Source of the DNA: Panorpa germanica
Taxonomy: Eukaryota > Arthropoda > Insecta > Mecoptera > Panorpidae
Assembly (NCBI GenBank): GCA_963678705.1
Contig: OY783203.1
Location: forward strand, 30,734,535-30,798,534
Reading direction: 5' to 3'
DNA: 64,000 bases
Below, one piece after another: positions 35,469 through 48,900 of the stretch; the stretch's first letter is position 1; each line of letters begins with the position of its first letter. A model generated the notes under the pieces. The model saw only the letters and a list, made by a program, of their open reading frames with translations. It searched no databases and was not told where the DNA came from. The position numbers and the translations under genes were made by a program.

Positions 35469-36396
35469 TAGGCTAGCGCCGAACTGTGAAAAACATCACA
35501 TGATATTTGTGCGGAAAAATCCCTAGCTGCTGAACCCTATGGTGCAGCGGCAACTCTAGTCAAACAAAGAAGCATTTAAAGTTTTCATTCATGTTTCTTA
35601 CAGTGTATTTATAGACTAAACAAAAAGCATTTAAAATAATAATATAATAAAAAAATAAATCAAATCAGATTACAAATGCCTAATCGTACTATAAAGTTGA
35701 AATTAAATCAGTGACTCCGGCATTCTCTTCTCCTCCTTCCCAAGATCCATGTATATATGTAACTCTTTCTGATTAGTTCAAAATTTGGGCGTATTTTCAG
35801 TGAGGGTCTCAAAAAAATAAAACAAAAATTATCCAAATTAATCTGAAGGTTATGTCCAAGACTCTGGGCGAGTCCGTTCCTGTGCATATGGAAATCAGGG
35901 CAAGCGAAACACAAAGATGCGTCCAGCTCTTCAGCTTTACAGCACTCTGAATATGATGTAGTACATATTTATGCTACCCCACACCCACTACTCTTTACCA
36001 TGGCTCCCTCTCCTCACTTTTTTAATAATACCGGCGTCCACTGGTCGACGAACTGTATATCAAAACTATACATCTAAAATATTATATCTTTTTATATTTA
36101 GAGGTTTAGTCTGGGATTTTTTTTCAGTGATTCTGAAAAACATATTCAGACATTGGAATATGTAACGCATGTAACATTACCGAAGCCTGTGGTCTGCCCT
36201 TCTTGCGGGTTGGACGGGTGCAAAATGTTGTTTAACATGCTCTACTTCTTATTGAAGTGCTTTTTTACTATTGCAACACATAACTCCATTTCTACACGCA
36301 CTTGCTCCTAGTTGTTTGATACAGGCTGTTAGATGCTTCGACATTCAATTAAAGTGGAAAACTTCGTGAGCCCACACGTCTTTTATAAGCATTCTA
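35469..36396. other. Unassigned DNA
   Basis: Frames of 62-68 codons are not recognisable. I see no repeat boundary. Confidence 0.4.
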
Positions 36397-36400
36397 TTAA

Positions 36401-37065
36401 GGGGTTATACACAGTTAATATTTTCAAAAAAAAATTACTTCATTTTCGTAATGTACATATCTTTAAGTACACACACAGAAAATATCAAGTAAATCCGGCG
36501 GATATTTTCGAAGTTATGTAAGTTGAAAAAATTACTGTTGAAACTTCAAATGCGTTTTTCTGAAAACTGTGTTTTTAAAGTCGGTGACCAAGATTTCTCA
36601 AGAACGGCTAAACCGATCAGTCTCAAATTTTTATACAAGTTTCTTAAGTATATTTTTCAGTAATTAATCGAAGGTTTTTTCTCACCGACAAATATTTTTT
36701 TTCATCAAAAATCGATTTTTTTTGAGAAGCCGCTATTTTGTCAAAAAATTTATTTTGTTTATTCCTTCGATTAATTAGTTATTAGATTATACTTTACTTT
36801 AACGAAATCCGTTGGTTTTTTTTATTTTGGATGATTCAGTCCAGAGATATCGTGGCCACCGCAAGATGCCTTTTTTTGAGAGGTGCTCTGGGAGATCAGC
36901 TATAGCAGCTTTAAAATTATTATTTTATTAAATATAAAATTGTTAAAATACAGTTAAGAGTTACCATAATGTGTGTACAAATTTTTACATTAATACAATT
37001 AATAGTCTTCTCAGGATTTTTTTTTGAAAAATCGCTTTTTTGGGACTAATAACTGTATTAACCCC
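36401..37065. mobile_element. TTAA-flanked TIR element E5
   Basis: A 665-bp element between TTAA at 36397-36400 and 37066-37069. The ends are GGGGTTATACACAGTTAATA and, inverted, GGGGTTAATACAGTTATTAG. Internal ATGCGTTTTTCTGAAAAC (about 36549), AAAGTCGGTG (about 36577) and GGCTAAACCGATCAGTCTCA (about 36604) match the E-family motif. Non-coding. Confidence 0.75.
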
Positions 37066-37069
37066 TTAA

Positions 37070-37690
37070 GTAAGACAGGTTTGATGCTTCTAACAGTCTA
37101 TTTCTGTAATCAAAATTGTAGAAAACATGTTTTACTATTAAATTACTATTAATTATTATATTACAATTAATGCGAGACATAAGCTTGTTATTGAAATTGC
37201 AGAAATATAATAAAAAGAAATAAATAAAATAATTTCTTTCTGAGATTGTCCCGCTTTGATTATTTTTTCATGCAATGGCATCAAATGGGAGGGTAGCGGA
37301 ATAAAAAATCGTAAACAAAATTTCACCAAGAGTAAATAAGGGCCACTCTAATGTTTCACTCGACTCTGTGGAACACAGCAATACAGCAACATGCAATATT
37401 GATTGCTATTGTCTTCTATCAGTTCAATTTAATATACGAATAAAGACAATTGCAATTGTACCTCACGTAAGGTTTTGAAAGCAGTACACAAATCAGTATT
37501 TCCTTTTAGTTCACGTCAACTGAAAAATCAAACACAGTGGCCTCAATTTGATGTGGGCAAGTTCCGCGAGCCCCTTTGGAAAGTAGCAAGCCAACCGCTA
37601 ACAAATGCTACTAGATTTCTTAAAGCAAATATGATTCAGGGCCGGATTAACCTTTTCACAAGCCTGTCGCAATGGTAATAAAAGAGATCG
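37070..37690. other. Unassigned DNA
   Basis: The frame at 37475-37678 (67 codons) is unrecognised. CAGGGCCGGATTAACC at 37637-37652 resembles a hAT end, but its partner is not seen. Confidence 0.4.
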
Positions 37691-37691
37691 T

Positions 37692-37745
37692 AAGCGATAG
37701 GACTCAGCATAGGAAATAGCCCGACGTTAGATAAATTAAATAAAA
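37692..37745 (+). repeat. SINE S1 tail
   Basis: GATAGGACTCAGCATAGGAA, ATAGCCCGACG and an A/T-rich end match the S1 tail. It directly abuts the left side of the next MITE, whose left TIR is missing. Confidence 0.5.
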
Positions 37746-38147
37746 GTTCAATAAAACACGAACAAAAACTGGTTTTGCTGAACAAAAACACCAATGTTTA
37801 CACCAAAGAGACAGTTCTTAAAACATTTTTGTCTCTTGTTTCTGTTTTAAAACAAAACACATTCCCATCTGAAGTCGGAAGATCGAAGGAAAACACGTTT
37901 GTTATTGTATTTTAGTCTCCTTGGTTTGAACACGCAGTTTTGTTTTTTGTAAACATTTGCGCTTGTTAGTTGTTGTTTATCATGTTTATAATTTTTATGG
38001 AACACACAGAAAAACACTAAAAACAAAACTAGTCGGTTCAGCGTGAACAGTCTGTTTTCGAAAAACGGAATTGTTTTAAAATAAAACAAAACATGTTTTT
38101 GTTTTGTTTATTGACAACAAAACTGTCTCTTTGGTGTGAAACCGGCA
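37746..38147. mobile_element. Harbinger/Tourist-type MITE (R4), copy b, left end lost
   Basis: The right end GTGTGAAACCGGCA is followed by TAA (38148-38150), as in copies a and c. The interior shares TTTGAACACGCAGTTTTGTT and the AAACATGTTTT-type blocks. The expected left terminus is replaced by SINE tail sequence, so the element was truncated or the SINE inserted into it. Confidence 0.6.
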
Positions 38148-38150
38148 TAA

Positions 38151-40230
38151 GGATGAAAGTATCTTTTTAATCCGATTTTAAGAAGAAAGAGACCATTTGT
38201 GAACATATATTAGTAGGTTTCGCTTTTGTAAAATATTATATGGTTATAAGGTAACATTCAACTTTTTGGATATTGATTTTACTGTTCTAATATATGTTTT
38301 TGAACAAGCTTATACAAAAGTTTACTTGCTGATCTCAAAATGATGATATCTAATTCATATTATTAAAAATAAACACTGCGGCAAAACTAGTTCCTTTCTA
38401 ATTTCTTTTAAAATGAATTACATTGCGATAAATCAACCTAGAACCTATAAATAACATAGTTTAGTCTACCGGTCAATGATATGAGGTTATTTCTTTTCTA
38501 TATTTATCAATCAACCATTTTAAAATAAGTTACAAGAAAATATTGATTATGTAAATTTATATTATTGATAGCCCACTTAATATAATAAAAAATATGTTGA
38601 GAATTCAGTTTAATACGATATGAAATTGTACATTGAATGCACACAATTGTATATGATGTATATATGAATATAGATATGTATATGCAAGTACAAGAAATGA
38701 ATATATGTATATATAAATTCAAGGATTGCAGAGCAATCGTGTCCTTCCTAGTCTGACTGCAAGAAATACGTCCATTTTATTTATTTTTCTTGTCTATTAT
38801 TCATCGTGCAATTGTGGGGCAGCCGATGTAAGTACATAGGTACAGGAAGAGGAACAGTGGTGCATTAGAGCCGGCTTTACAATCTACATTAATATTTCTT
38901 ACAACATTTCATAGAATTTCAACTTAGAATTAATCTTAATTATTCTAGACCTTTTTCTTTTCCACAGTATTTTCTGCTTCTTCTTCTCTTTATCCTCTCC
39001 TTTCCTGTTCCCTCCATCACCTTCCTTCTCAACGTTTCTCCTTCCTTTTGCCTGTTGTTTTCCTTGACCCCTCTCGACAAACCCTCTATTATCTTTCTAC
39101 TATTCTTTCTTCCTTTCAGAGTATGTTCAGGCATAAATTCTGGTTTTTCAATTCCTCCTTCTAATTACTTGTGCCATCCATCTGTTCCCTCCTTCCCCCT
39201 TTTAAGAGCTGCTCCTCCTTCCTACTACTGTCCAACCTGTCCACACAATCCTCTGCTTTGCACATCCTACACTTCTTTCTTTTCGCCGTTCACCCAGTAT
39301 CTAATTCCATTTTCTTCGTTCAGTGGAGGTATATTAAAGGAGGAGTAACGATTGGAGAAAAAAATAAAAAAAGAGGTGAAAGAGGAAACGAGAGAATGAT
39401 ATAATCAGCAATTCCACCACGTCTGGTTAACCGAGAAAAGGCTGAAGCAGTTAAACAGGTAAAGAAACACAAAGACAACTGTGATTAAAGATATGGTTAC
39501 ATGGAAAGACGGGGCAAGTTACCCTACAAACTGTTTTGACAAGATTAGTACAAATCGTATTAGAATCGTGTAAGAATCGTATTAGAATCTTGTAAAAATC
39601 GTACCAAATTCGTACAGTTCTTAGAAAAATTGTTTGTACGGTAGTTGAAAGCAACTAGAAATAAATGGATATGAGGATAAAAGCTGATATAAGAGGTTAC
39701 CCTCAGAGAAGGAGAAAAATATGAATAAAAGAAAGATAATGGATATAGGATTACAAATGAAACGGATTGAAGGAGAAGGATATGAAGAAAGATATGAAGT
39801 ATAAGTAAATGAAGGAATGCGTGGAGAATAAGACAATAATTTGTATAGAAATAAGGAAAGCAGGATTTACATTTTTACTAATACACCCCTGCATATGTAG
39901 ACAACATACAAGCATTCGTGTACGGTGTACAGCTAGATGCACAACGAAGGATTATGTATGAACTAGAGTAATCCAATATTCTGAAATACTTTTATTCGGT
40001 AAATAAGATTTCTTGTTGTATACTCGTATAGTCGTAGTCGTAGTAATGCTGTCATAACAATCAAACTAATCAAGGCTTGATTACAGTATTCGTTTTTCTT
40101 CTTCTTCTTCTTCAACAAAACTCAATCACCGTCTGTCAAAGAGACGGTATCAGAAATATATATGTTCAAGTATATATGTATATAAAATACTGAAAGAAGT
40201 ACCTTATAATATTTTTATATATACGAGTAT
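38151..40230. other. Spacer with polypyrimidine tract, purine tract and minisatellite
   Basis: 38945-39350 is nearly all pyrimidine on the plus strand. About 39690-39835 is purine-rich. About 39556-39610 holds an irregular array of an about 11-bp AATCGTATTAG-like unit. A TTC run lies at 40094-40112. Frames of up to 97 codons in the pyrimidine tract are composition artefacts. No gene is seen. Confidence 0.45.
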
Positions 40231-41494
40231 ATATACAGAGTGTCTCAAAAGTAGCACGTCAAACTGACACCGAAGGTAGACCTGCCTCAGATGCATCCAA
40301 TAAGCCTAATATGACCTTAGTAAAAGTCGCATGGTTTTCGAGATATCGCAGTTCGTCGACAACTCTCCGTTTCAGTGTTTTTTATTTCTACGCTATCGAC
40401 AATAGTTACTTAAGATGACATAAGCGTTATTTTGTAAATACGAAAAATTTCTAGTTTAATCTTGACTTAAATTCTCTACAAAAACATTAACTTCATCTTT
40501 GACTAGCTGTCGTGAAAAAAAATTCTAGACAAGAAATAAGCAAATTGCTTTAAAAACTTGCCCATGTTATGCCGATTCAGGAATGGTATGATACTTGTAT
40601 TTTTAAGCAAAAGAAAAGGTTGTTGCATAGTAAAACGGACTAGTTTTTTATTGATAATGTACAAATGTTTTGATAAAGGTTCAAAGATAATTGAAAACGC
40701 CTACATGCTCACGGCGTCGTTATAATAGCGATGGTGTCAGGACTTCACAATGGCGTATTGCAATGTTACTTGCTACAAAGGACTTTACTTGTACATAATT
40801 GGTTAAGTTCATAAGGGAACAAATGATTGACGACGTGGATTACAGCGAGACAAGTCAATTTATGATAGAACAGGACTGTTGATTATCGTCGGACTAAACG
40901 TATACAAGCTACATATAATTGTACAAAATAATAAATGAACTTGTAAAAAAAACTAAATAAAAAATTGTAACGAAACGTATCTAAGTTGTATGTATGTTTG
41001 GTATAATGGCTTTGCATTACAAAGGATTAGAAAATTTAATGAGATATCTATTGCAAAAACATTATGGTGAAATTCCTAACTTAAAAATAAATAGTATACA
41101 CTCGTACACTTATGTAAATTCATAAATTGATTTTAAAATAATACTTTATTTATATTCGTTGGGTTAAGGTTAAAGGATGTGAATATATTTCTTCTATGTT
41201 AGAATCTATATAATAAGATACGATAGTATATATTTCTCTTTCAGTATTTTCCAATAAATTGCTGTATTATACAAAAATTTAAAAATATAAATAAAATTAT
41301 TATAATTTGTAAGTACATTTGATAGATATAGTCATATCAAAAATAAAAAACAATAATAAAAAAAAACATTATTAAATATTGTGTCATAACAATATTAATT
41401 GTTATTTAAAAAGTTCAATTATCCTATATTATAATGTTCCAACTGTATGTTTATATTCTTATATGTTTCTATTCTTATATGTTTGGTACTGAAT
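40231..41494. other. Unassigned, probably repeat-derived DNA
   Basis: ACAGAGTGTCTCAAAAGTAG near 40236 resembles the ACAGGGTGT(T/C)(C/T)CAAAA phrase common at ends of old insect repeats, but I cannot delimit an element. No coding sequence is seen. Confidence 0.35.
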
Positions 41495-41499
41495 TTTGT

Positions 41500-42147
41500 A
41501 TGGTAGCTCGAAAACGGGCCCCATCAATGTTTTTGAAAATTTCCTATTTCATAGAGAAATAATTCTAAGACTTTTGGCGTCCCCGGATTTTTCCCTGAAT
41601 TTCCTGGAAACCCGTAATTTTGGAAAAACTGGAAAAAAAAGTAAGCCCTTTTTTGCTGTATTACTTTTAATTCGTAAAAGATAGAAAGTTGAAATTTTGC
41701 ATGTGTATTAAGGTATTCAATGCTGACATTTCTCAAAAATTCGGGGGCCCGGTAAGGAACTTTGGAGAAAGTTCATATTCTGGATTCTAGAATAATTAAG
41801 TATATTATTATTAAAAAAAAATTCAAAATTTTATTTGGGGGCACGGGGGCAGTATTTGCCGAGAGTAAAAACTTGAAGACATAGTTACGACAAAGTTATG
41901 AATCGAAAAGAAAATCCCAAATTTTGAAAAAAAGTTGGTCAAATAACGCATAAATTGAAAATATTTTTTATTTTGATAAAAAAATATATTTTTTTAGTCA
42001 ATTTATATGTGTCAATGTATATGTGTGCGAGTTTATTATTTCAATTTAAAAATAGAGTTAAATATGAAATGTATTTACAAATTATTTTATTGGATTCAAA
42101 TGATACACGCCATAAAGACGTCGCATTGCGACGGGGGTAAACTCTAG
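41500..42147 (+). mobile_element. Helitron-like non-autonomous element (family H), best copy
   Basis: The 3' end is textbook in form. Stem CGTCGC (42119-42124), loop ATT and stem GCGACG (42128-42133) are followed by 10 bases GGGGTAAACT and terminal CTAG (42144-42147), with T next. Helitrons end in CTRR a short distance after a hairpin and insert between A and T. The body shares GGAAACCCGTAATTTTGG, the GATAGAAAGTTGAAAT block and GGGGGCACGGGGGCAGT with other copies. The 5' end (expected TC) is not fixed and is set approximately by similarity to the 54513 copy. No Rep/helicase coding is present. Confidence 0.65.
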
Positions 42148-42164
42148 TTATTAATATATATTCT

Positions 42165-42447
42165 CAGATGACACAGTAGTCGAGAGCGGTTATGCTAACC
42201 TTAGATTGCTGTGTCTTCGAGTTCGATTCCCAAACCAGTCCTATATTTTCAGTTAACACTATTAATATATATGCATGCCTATGTATGATATATGCATTGT
42301 AGCCAAATGGTTGGTTGTTTAGTTAACATATTCGCGTATATGAGGCATCAACAACCATACAAACTGCAAACATAATAGAAGGTTGGTGCTGATGATAGTG
42401 CTCAGCATCGGGAATATGCGGACGTTCAATAAAGTAAATAAAATTTT
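42165..42447 (+). mobile_element. tRNA-derived SINE, family S1, fullest copy
   Basis: The head has an A-box-like TAGTCGAGAGCGG at 42177-42189 and a B-box GAGTTCGATTCCC at 42219-42231, about 30 bp apart as in tRNA genes. The body includes TATATGAGGCATCAACAACC. The tail has GTGCTCAGCATCGGGAATAT (about 42400-42419), GCGGACG and an A/T-rich end. The shared tail motif occurs in eight places in the window. SINEs use LINE machinery; no partner LINE is visible here. Confidence 0.65.
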
Positions 42448-43686
42448 ATTATTACATTTGTTAACGTATACAAAAAATTGTATATTTTTTAAATCTAAGA
42501 TGTGGTACAGACTAGTGCGACTCCAACATGCGACATCTAATATTCATATTAATCTTTATTAATATAATTTAGTACAGTTACAGGGTATGGATTTGAAAAA
42601 CTGACATGTTCATAATATTAATTTATTATTAAGGTGTTGGGTATCTGCTTTTAGAATTCTTCGCGGAACAGATTTCTAGAGTGTCTGAATAGTTTCCAAC
42701 GAAATGCTTTACCAAAACATTCGCTGCTCTTCGTCTATTTCGATCTGAATTTCTCTTCTCCGATGATGTTTTATCATGTTTTGTGTATGTTCATTATTAT
42801 AGATACCGTCGCTCGTGAAGCGTTAAACAGTTCAGCTGTGACGCTCCCGCCAACCTAGCACCAACAATTTGCCCTCTTTCGAAGTTTGAGAGATCTCACA
42901 TTTCACCGGTCGCTAGTTTATATTACAACCTATATTTTTTATAACCTTGCATTATTTACACAAGTTGTATTGCCAAGGTGTTCATATTATTTTGTTTGTC
43001 GCTTGTATGTCTAAATAACATTAAATAATAAATGAAAATTGTATGACTAGGCATACAAACAATACTTCATACAATGTGGACGCTTACCTTTATGCAAACC
43101 ATGTACATATTTTCTTAAAATAACTAAATTTTAAGTAACTATATAAAATACTTGTATATACCATGAAAAAAGCTAAAAATATTTCTGTATTTATTTTGAA
43201 ATTAAATTGGATTTAAAATTTCATTATAAATTCTATTATAAAAAGCTGAGTTTTCATATAGCGTCTGCGAATATAAACACTTCAGTTAAAAGAAAAAAAG
43301 GTTATAAAACCCTGTTATAAAATATTCAGTAGATAACTCCGGCATGTTCAGTGCTCACTAACTGTACTCTTTAAATGGCTAAAGTTTTTGTTTCTTTTTA
43401 TTTTTTTATATTTTTGCTTCAGTAGCCAAACTGTTGCAATGTTATACGTACCACACTGTGTTAAGATACAATAAGAACGCTGGGTAAGTTGTGACAATTT
43501 ATAAAGTTAGAATCTAACTCAAAAATTTTGAATAAAGATTTAATTTAGTAAAACATTTCTATATCCTATTGTACAGAGAAGGACTGAAATCACAAATTAG
43601 TTTTCGTAGTTCAATTGAGGGCCTATTTTTCAATAGTCAGTTGGTTCCTTTTTATCTCAGCTTTAATTTTTCTAAAATATAAATAA
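42448..43686. other. Unassigned AT-rich DNA
   Basis: No open frames of note and no repeat boundary. The sequence GCCCTCTTTCGAAGTTTGAG near 42871 and its flanks are the least AT-rich part. Confidence 0.4.
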
Positions 43687-44010
43687 CTAGCATTTATCCC
43701 CGTCGCAAAGCGACGTCTGTCTTTTATTTGTGAATTGAATTTCATCTCAAATTTTAAGTCTTTTTTTACCTTTTTTTTACCATGACAGTGTTTTTTTTAA
43801 CGTGACGAGCTTTTTTTACCGTAACGGTGTTTTTTTATGATGACGGCACTTTTTTGCCAAGATGGTCTTTTTTTACCGTGACGGCCAGAATTTTCTCAAC
43901 TTTTACCCCTTTTCCAATTTCTAATTTTCAAAAAATATTAGCATTGAACACCGTAATACACATGCCAAATTTGCAACAGTCGCCTCACCAAGACAGATTA
44001 ACAGTTCGAC
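43687..44010 (-). mobile_element. Helitron-like family H copy carrying a minisatellite
   Basis: On the minus strand the 3' end has hairpin CGTCGC-TTT-GCGACG, then GGGATAAATG, then CTAG and T, the same layout as at 42147 with a changed loop. The interior from 43761 to 43886 is an irregular array of a 19-20-bp unit such as TTTTTTTACCGTGACGGTG, about six units. After that the CACCGTAATACACATGCCAA block of the family returns. Confidence 0.65.
43761..43886 (+). repeat. Minisatellite, T7-ACCGTGACGG-type unit
   Basis: About six degenerate units: a run of 7-8 T followed by ACCATGACAGTG, AACGTGACGAGC, ACCGTAACGGTG, ATGATGACGGCAC, GCCAAGATGGTC and ACCGTGACGGCC. Other family H copies lack it, so it expanded inside this copy. 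Confidence 0.75.
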
Positions 44011-44549
44011 CCTGTTAATATACGTATGAGATATTTATACTGTGTGAGTAACATTTTTAAATAAAATAAGAAGAAGACACGAACACTAGAAGAGACATCT
44101 TCTGAAGAGATCCTTAAAAAATATGATGTAGAAGAATTCAGGAGAATCAGGAGAATGGTAACATTTGAGAACGTACTTTGTGGGGGGTTATATATATGAA
44201 CTGTGAACTGTAGAAGATAGGAAGTCAGTGTCAGTGTTCGCAGAAGTACGGACATGGAAGTAGTCTTGTCTGGTGCCGTCTACAGACTGATATGTTACTT
44301 AAGTGTTGACGCAAGCGTGCGACACTTCCAGAGAATAGTGAGACAGTGTGTATTGGATAGTACAAAAAAGAATTACAACTTTTTGTACGTCTTATACGAA
44401 ATATTTGTCCATAATTTAATTTTTCTTGTATACAGGAGCGTCAAAACACAAATACTTAAACAACTATAATTTGACAAATAAAAGCGCTGGATTTAAATTT
44501 CGCGCAATTTTCTTTATAATGTTGGCAACTTTAAATATTTCATATAATA

Positions 44550-45062
44550 CATCACTCAATAAGTTCGTAGGATGGCATATAGATGGCGCTACAATTGACA
44601 AATACATTTGATTTTTATATTAGATAGATAGCAAGCCATTGCTTTGTATTTGGTATGGTACGAGTATTTTTACTTATTAAAAAGCAATGTTTATCAACAA
44701 AGGAAATTAATTTTTTTTCATTGCTTTAAAAATTACAGAAGTACATTCTTAAAAAACCTTATAAATTTAAGAACAGGTTCTAAAGCATGTTTTAGAACCA
44801 GGTATTAAAAAAAATCAGATTCAGGTATACCATTCATGTACCAAAATGTATCTTAAAAAAAATTAATAAGCAGTCCTTAATTTTAATACGCAACAGTGTA
44901 GCGTCACTAAAACCACTGTATTTCGTAAAATAATGGTCCGAATGTCATGAAATTTTGACACATATCGTTTAAAGGTTAGTACTTTATAAAAATCATATAG
45001 GTTTGTCAATAGTGTTGTAGTGGTAGTGTATATATGTCATCCTACGAACTTATTGAGTGATG
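44550..45062. mobile_element. TIR element family R7, complete copy
   Basis: A perfect 25-bp inverted repeat begins CATCACTCAATAAGTTCG (44550-44574, inverse at 45038-45062). Next to it on both sides are related GATGGCGCTACAATTGAC-like and GTCAATAGTGTTG-like sequences, so the inverted arms extend imperfectly. The total is about 513 bp. Copies are at 56715 and, interrupted, at 32498. Non-coding, class not established, though the size and TIR suit a Tc1/mariner-type MITE. Confidence 0.75.
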
Positions 45063-45813
45063 TGATATTATAACTCTCCATGTAATGATTAGTAAATATG
45101 GAACACGTGACTAGTTTCTTCAAATGTTTAAAATAATTTATGGTTTAGCAACTCAAACGTTGGCTTATTTCCGATGCTGAGTTCTATCATCGTCGTCCTT
45201 CTTTCAATGCAGTTCAAGCATGAAGCATCAATGCTCTCGTCCACTGCGTTGTCATCAGTGACAAATAGTGCTTTAGAAGGTAAAATATCTATATTTTTAT
45301 GTTCTAGTGTACAATTCACATACACTCGCACATATAAACAACCCGCTTACCTCCCACCCCACCCCCTACTACACAACAATACCATTACACGCTACACGCA
45401 TAGCCCACCGAAGTAATTCATTACGTAAGGTTAAAGTCTGGCGTTATAAATAAACAATGTTAATTGAAATTAATTGTTTTGACGAACTGAGCTTGTAAAA
45501 ATACCAGTATTAGTTATTACGAGTATAATCGATGCTGTAGCGTGCGATGAACCCATCATCTGCAGCTTTATAGATTATGAAGCACCACCCGAAATCAACC
45601 AATTGCCTAGCTACAGCAATACCATTCGAATTACTAAACAACACTAAATTAGTGATGCACGAAATAATATCGAAATATCGATATTGCTTACCATCGATAT
45701 AATGTCATTCTATCGATACGGGTTAAAGGAACGATCTTGAGGAAAAAAGTAATACCCTTAACGGCACTGTAAACAAAGTTCCAAAACTATCTGCCAAAAA
45801 TGACAGAAACATC
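45063..45813. other. Spacer containing a SINE S1 piece
   Basis: TTATTTCCGATGCTGAGTTC at 45165-45184 is the inverse S1 tail. The frames at 45128-45331 and 45174-45416 overlap it and are not genes. ATCGAT-rich palindromic sequence lies at 45670-45720. Confidence 0.45.
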
Positions 45814-45974
45814 CCAGTAACCAATTTGGTCAAGTGTCCTGTTTTGTGACGTTTCTATCTATCTATAACTATATCTCCATTTGTATTCCGAAAGGTGGAG
45901 TGGTTTCACCATTTGTAGCTGATAAAATAGACATTTCATGTGAACGACTGTGAGAAAGTGAAAATGTTTACTGG
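45814..45974. mobile_element. CCAGTAAACA-TIR element (R3), 161-bp copy
   Basis: The ends are CCAGTAACCAATTTGGTC and, inverted, CCAGTAAACATTTTC. It shares TGTCCTGTTTTGTGACGTTT, ATTCCGAAAGGTGGAGTGGT and GATAAAATAGACATTTCATG with the copy at 53337. It is the shortest copy and carries an internal deletion. Confidence 0.65.
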
Positions 45975-48900
45975 GATAAAAAAATGCGCAAAGAAAATAA
46001 AGTTTAAATAAAAGTTCTTTGCATTATAATATTGCTGTAAGAACATGGGCGTCGGCTGGCAGGATTACTTCGGCAAGATGTATCTGAGTCAGGGTCATGC
46101 ATGTTCAGTCTTCGTAGAAAAAGAGTAGAGGGCGACACTGAATTCATTAATAAGGACTCAAATGCACCCCCTCGCCTGCCAGCGCTTATAAGTACGAATA
46201 AATTAAAAAAAAAAAATACTACATCACTTTTGTTTGACACTAACACTTTTACTAAATCTTAGGTTAGAAATCGAAAGCACGTTCATGTAGAAAAATGGAC
46301 CTGGTCTAAAAACGAAGCCTGTGATTACAGTCTCATTAAAGGCGTCATTTAGAACCTTCCCATTGTTACACCTTTGTACAGGACCAAGGGAGAACGAAGG
46401 GAGACGAACGAAAGGGAGAAATTAGTGGGTTATCATATATACTAACAAAGGGAATATACTCGTACATATTGTATATCACCAATTCCCATGACTGTTTACT
46501 GAGGTATCAATTTAAAAAATGACATCAATTTACCAAAGCAGTAAGACTAGATAAGCGTATTATAAAAAACCAAAACATAGATGAATGAATATATCGATGG
46601 ATTCACATTTCAGTTGCAGAGAGAATATCACTAATATGGACACGCGAAATTGCTCTGAATATTAAAGCAAATTACAACCGTTACTGGTTAAATTGTACGA
46701 CAGATTAATCATTTGACTTCCTGTTTCAAAATTAATTATTAAAGAAATGCTTCTAAAAACAGAGTCGAAACATGGACTTGATAGCGAGGGTAAAACACCT
46801 TAGACAAATTATGAGTTTCAATGCACATTTATTCAACATAAGAAATTCGACCTTACTCGATTACACGAGAGACCTAATCCGTTTTTGTTTTTAAAATAAT
46901 ATTATGATAAGATATCTCTTGTTGCTTTCCTAATTCTTAGCACAGAATTTTTAGAATTCTTAGCACAAGTTTCTCGAGTTTCCTCGGAGGTAGTAGGAAA
47001 GTTTGCCAAGACAACTTTACCTAAAACAGGCCTGGGTTTAGAGTCGGGTCGGTGATGGTGCCTAACTAGGTGGAGTCTACAATTTCGTTATGTAACAAAT
47101 TCCTGAATTCTATTCTTCGCTAATAGACTGGTGAAGTAAGATATATTAATCAACAGTAGTGTTGAAGTGATTTAATTTACCAACTGTACCATATTTTACT
47201 TAAGGTTGTTTTCATGTTATAAGCCTTATAAAGGATAATTCTTAAACCCTGAAAATTTGAAATCAATTGAAAGTGTAAAGCTCGGGATAAATTTAATATT
47301 AGTTCGAATTATTTGCAATGGCAGCAATGAGAAGCAAATATATTTTGCGTGTAGTTACTCCACTCTCCGGTTTACCGTTATAAATGAAAAAATAGTGCGT
47401 TTCTGTTTGAGGTTATGTTCACCTCAAATTTCTTTTACGAATGTTTAATGTTCTACGTAAACTTGTGACTTGTTTTTGACATTAGTGATCTACCAAATGG
47501 AAATTGTAATTTAAAATAAAAAAAACGGTTTTTATCGATTATGGTTCGAGTAAAAGCAAACGGTTTTGAGTTCCTGATAAATACGGTGTTCAGCGTATCG
47601 CATTCGGCCCTGTCTACAAACAAAATTTCAGTAAATATGTACATAAATGTTGAGTGTAAATGCAACGATTACTATATACTTTATGATCTTCCTTTATTAA
47701 TATTAGAATAGTAAATAACGGAGCCAGTCAACTGCTGTTTTCAAACGAATACTGAGACAAGAGTAATATTTGTACAATCGTAATGTCGGGCATAAATTAC
47801 AATTATCCAAACAATGGTTCATGCTGTGTGTTTTACGTTAGTAAGTTCCGTGTGCTTTTAGACGAATTTGTATTTATGTTTCTTCATTCTTAAGAAAATG
47901 TTATTAAATGTAACATTACCAGAAAGCAAAATTGAGTGGGAGTTAGGTGGAATATAGGTTTGGAAGAGGGAGAGGGGTGTACATATTAATTAAACACAAT
48001 TTTGAGGGATACCTTGAGCCCTAGGGCGGACTTTGCACATCGCTACAAGAGATCCGCCATCCACTCAGCATATATTATATGGTAGGAATCTATACTTGAA
48101 GCATTACCATATAACGAAGAAAAAAGACAATAGGAGTCGGTAAGAAAAGTGTAAGGGGTGTGGAATTGGAAGGAATGAGTACTCTTAGACGATGCGTACT
48201 ACCCAGCACAAAGAAGCTGAGTACTCATATCTTTGATACCATTTTTAGCTGAGCTTCATTAAATGTTGGTAAAGAGAGTCTGATTAAATTTGTTTGAAAG
48301 TTGTTCATTAAAAAATCTAAACAAATTCATACGCATATTATTCATAAAGCTACACTTCCTGTTTCTATTTTAATTTTTTATCTAAAATAAAACCTAAAGC
48401 TAAAATTAACATTATAACTTCAGGAACGAATAATTTCGCATATTGTCATATACTATATAAGTTAAATTAAAAACAAAATTGAAACAGTAGCCCAGCTACA
48501 GTTCATGAAATTTAGGACTTATAATATAAACATATGTTCTTACTTACATATAACATCGAAGCAGCATAAAGGAGTAATAACATACAGCACATCAAGATTT
48601 CAGCAGTCTGCAAAAAAAAAGAAAAAAGTCAACTCACTTCAAAACATACACACTGGAAATCGCATTAATTTCTAGTTCCTGTTACCGAGAAAAATGCAAA
48701 ACTTCTTATTTTCTCGAATAAAACACATTGTGGTGCAAGATTATCTGTAAATAAATGAAGACAATCAACCAAATTGTGTATAATATGAAGGTTAAAACAT
48801 CTACATGTTTTAAAATTAAGAAATCGGCGGTGAAAATGTAATGGTACGTACACATTAGTGCGATTTAAACCGCCTTCAACGTATGAGTATGAGTATGCAC

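Noticed and set aside
38940-39348. K/E/R-rich ORF and opposite-strand S/F/P-rich ORF
   Set aside because: Both are products of a pyrimidine-rich tract on the plus strand.
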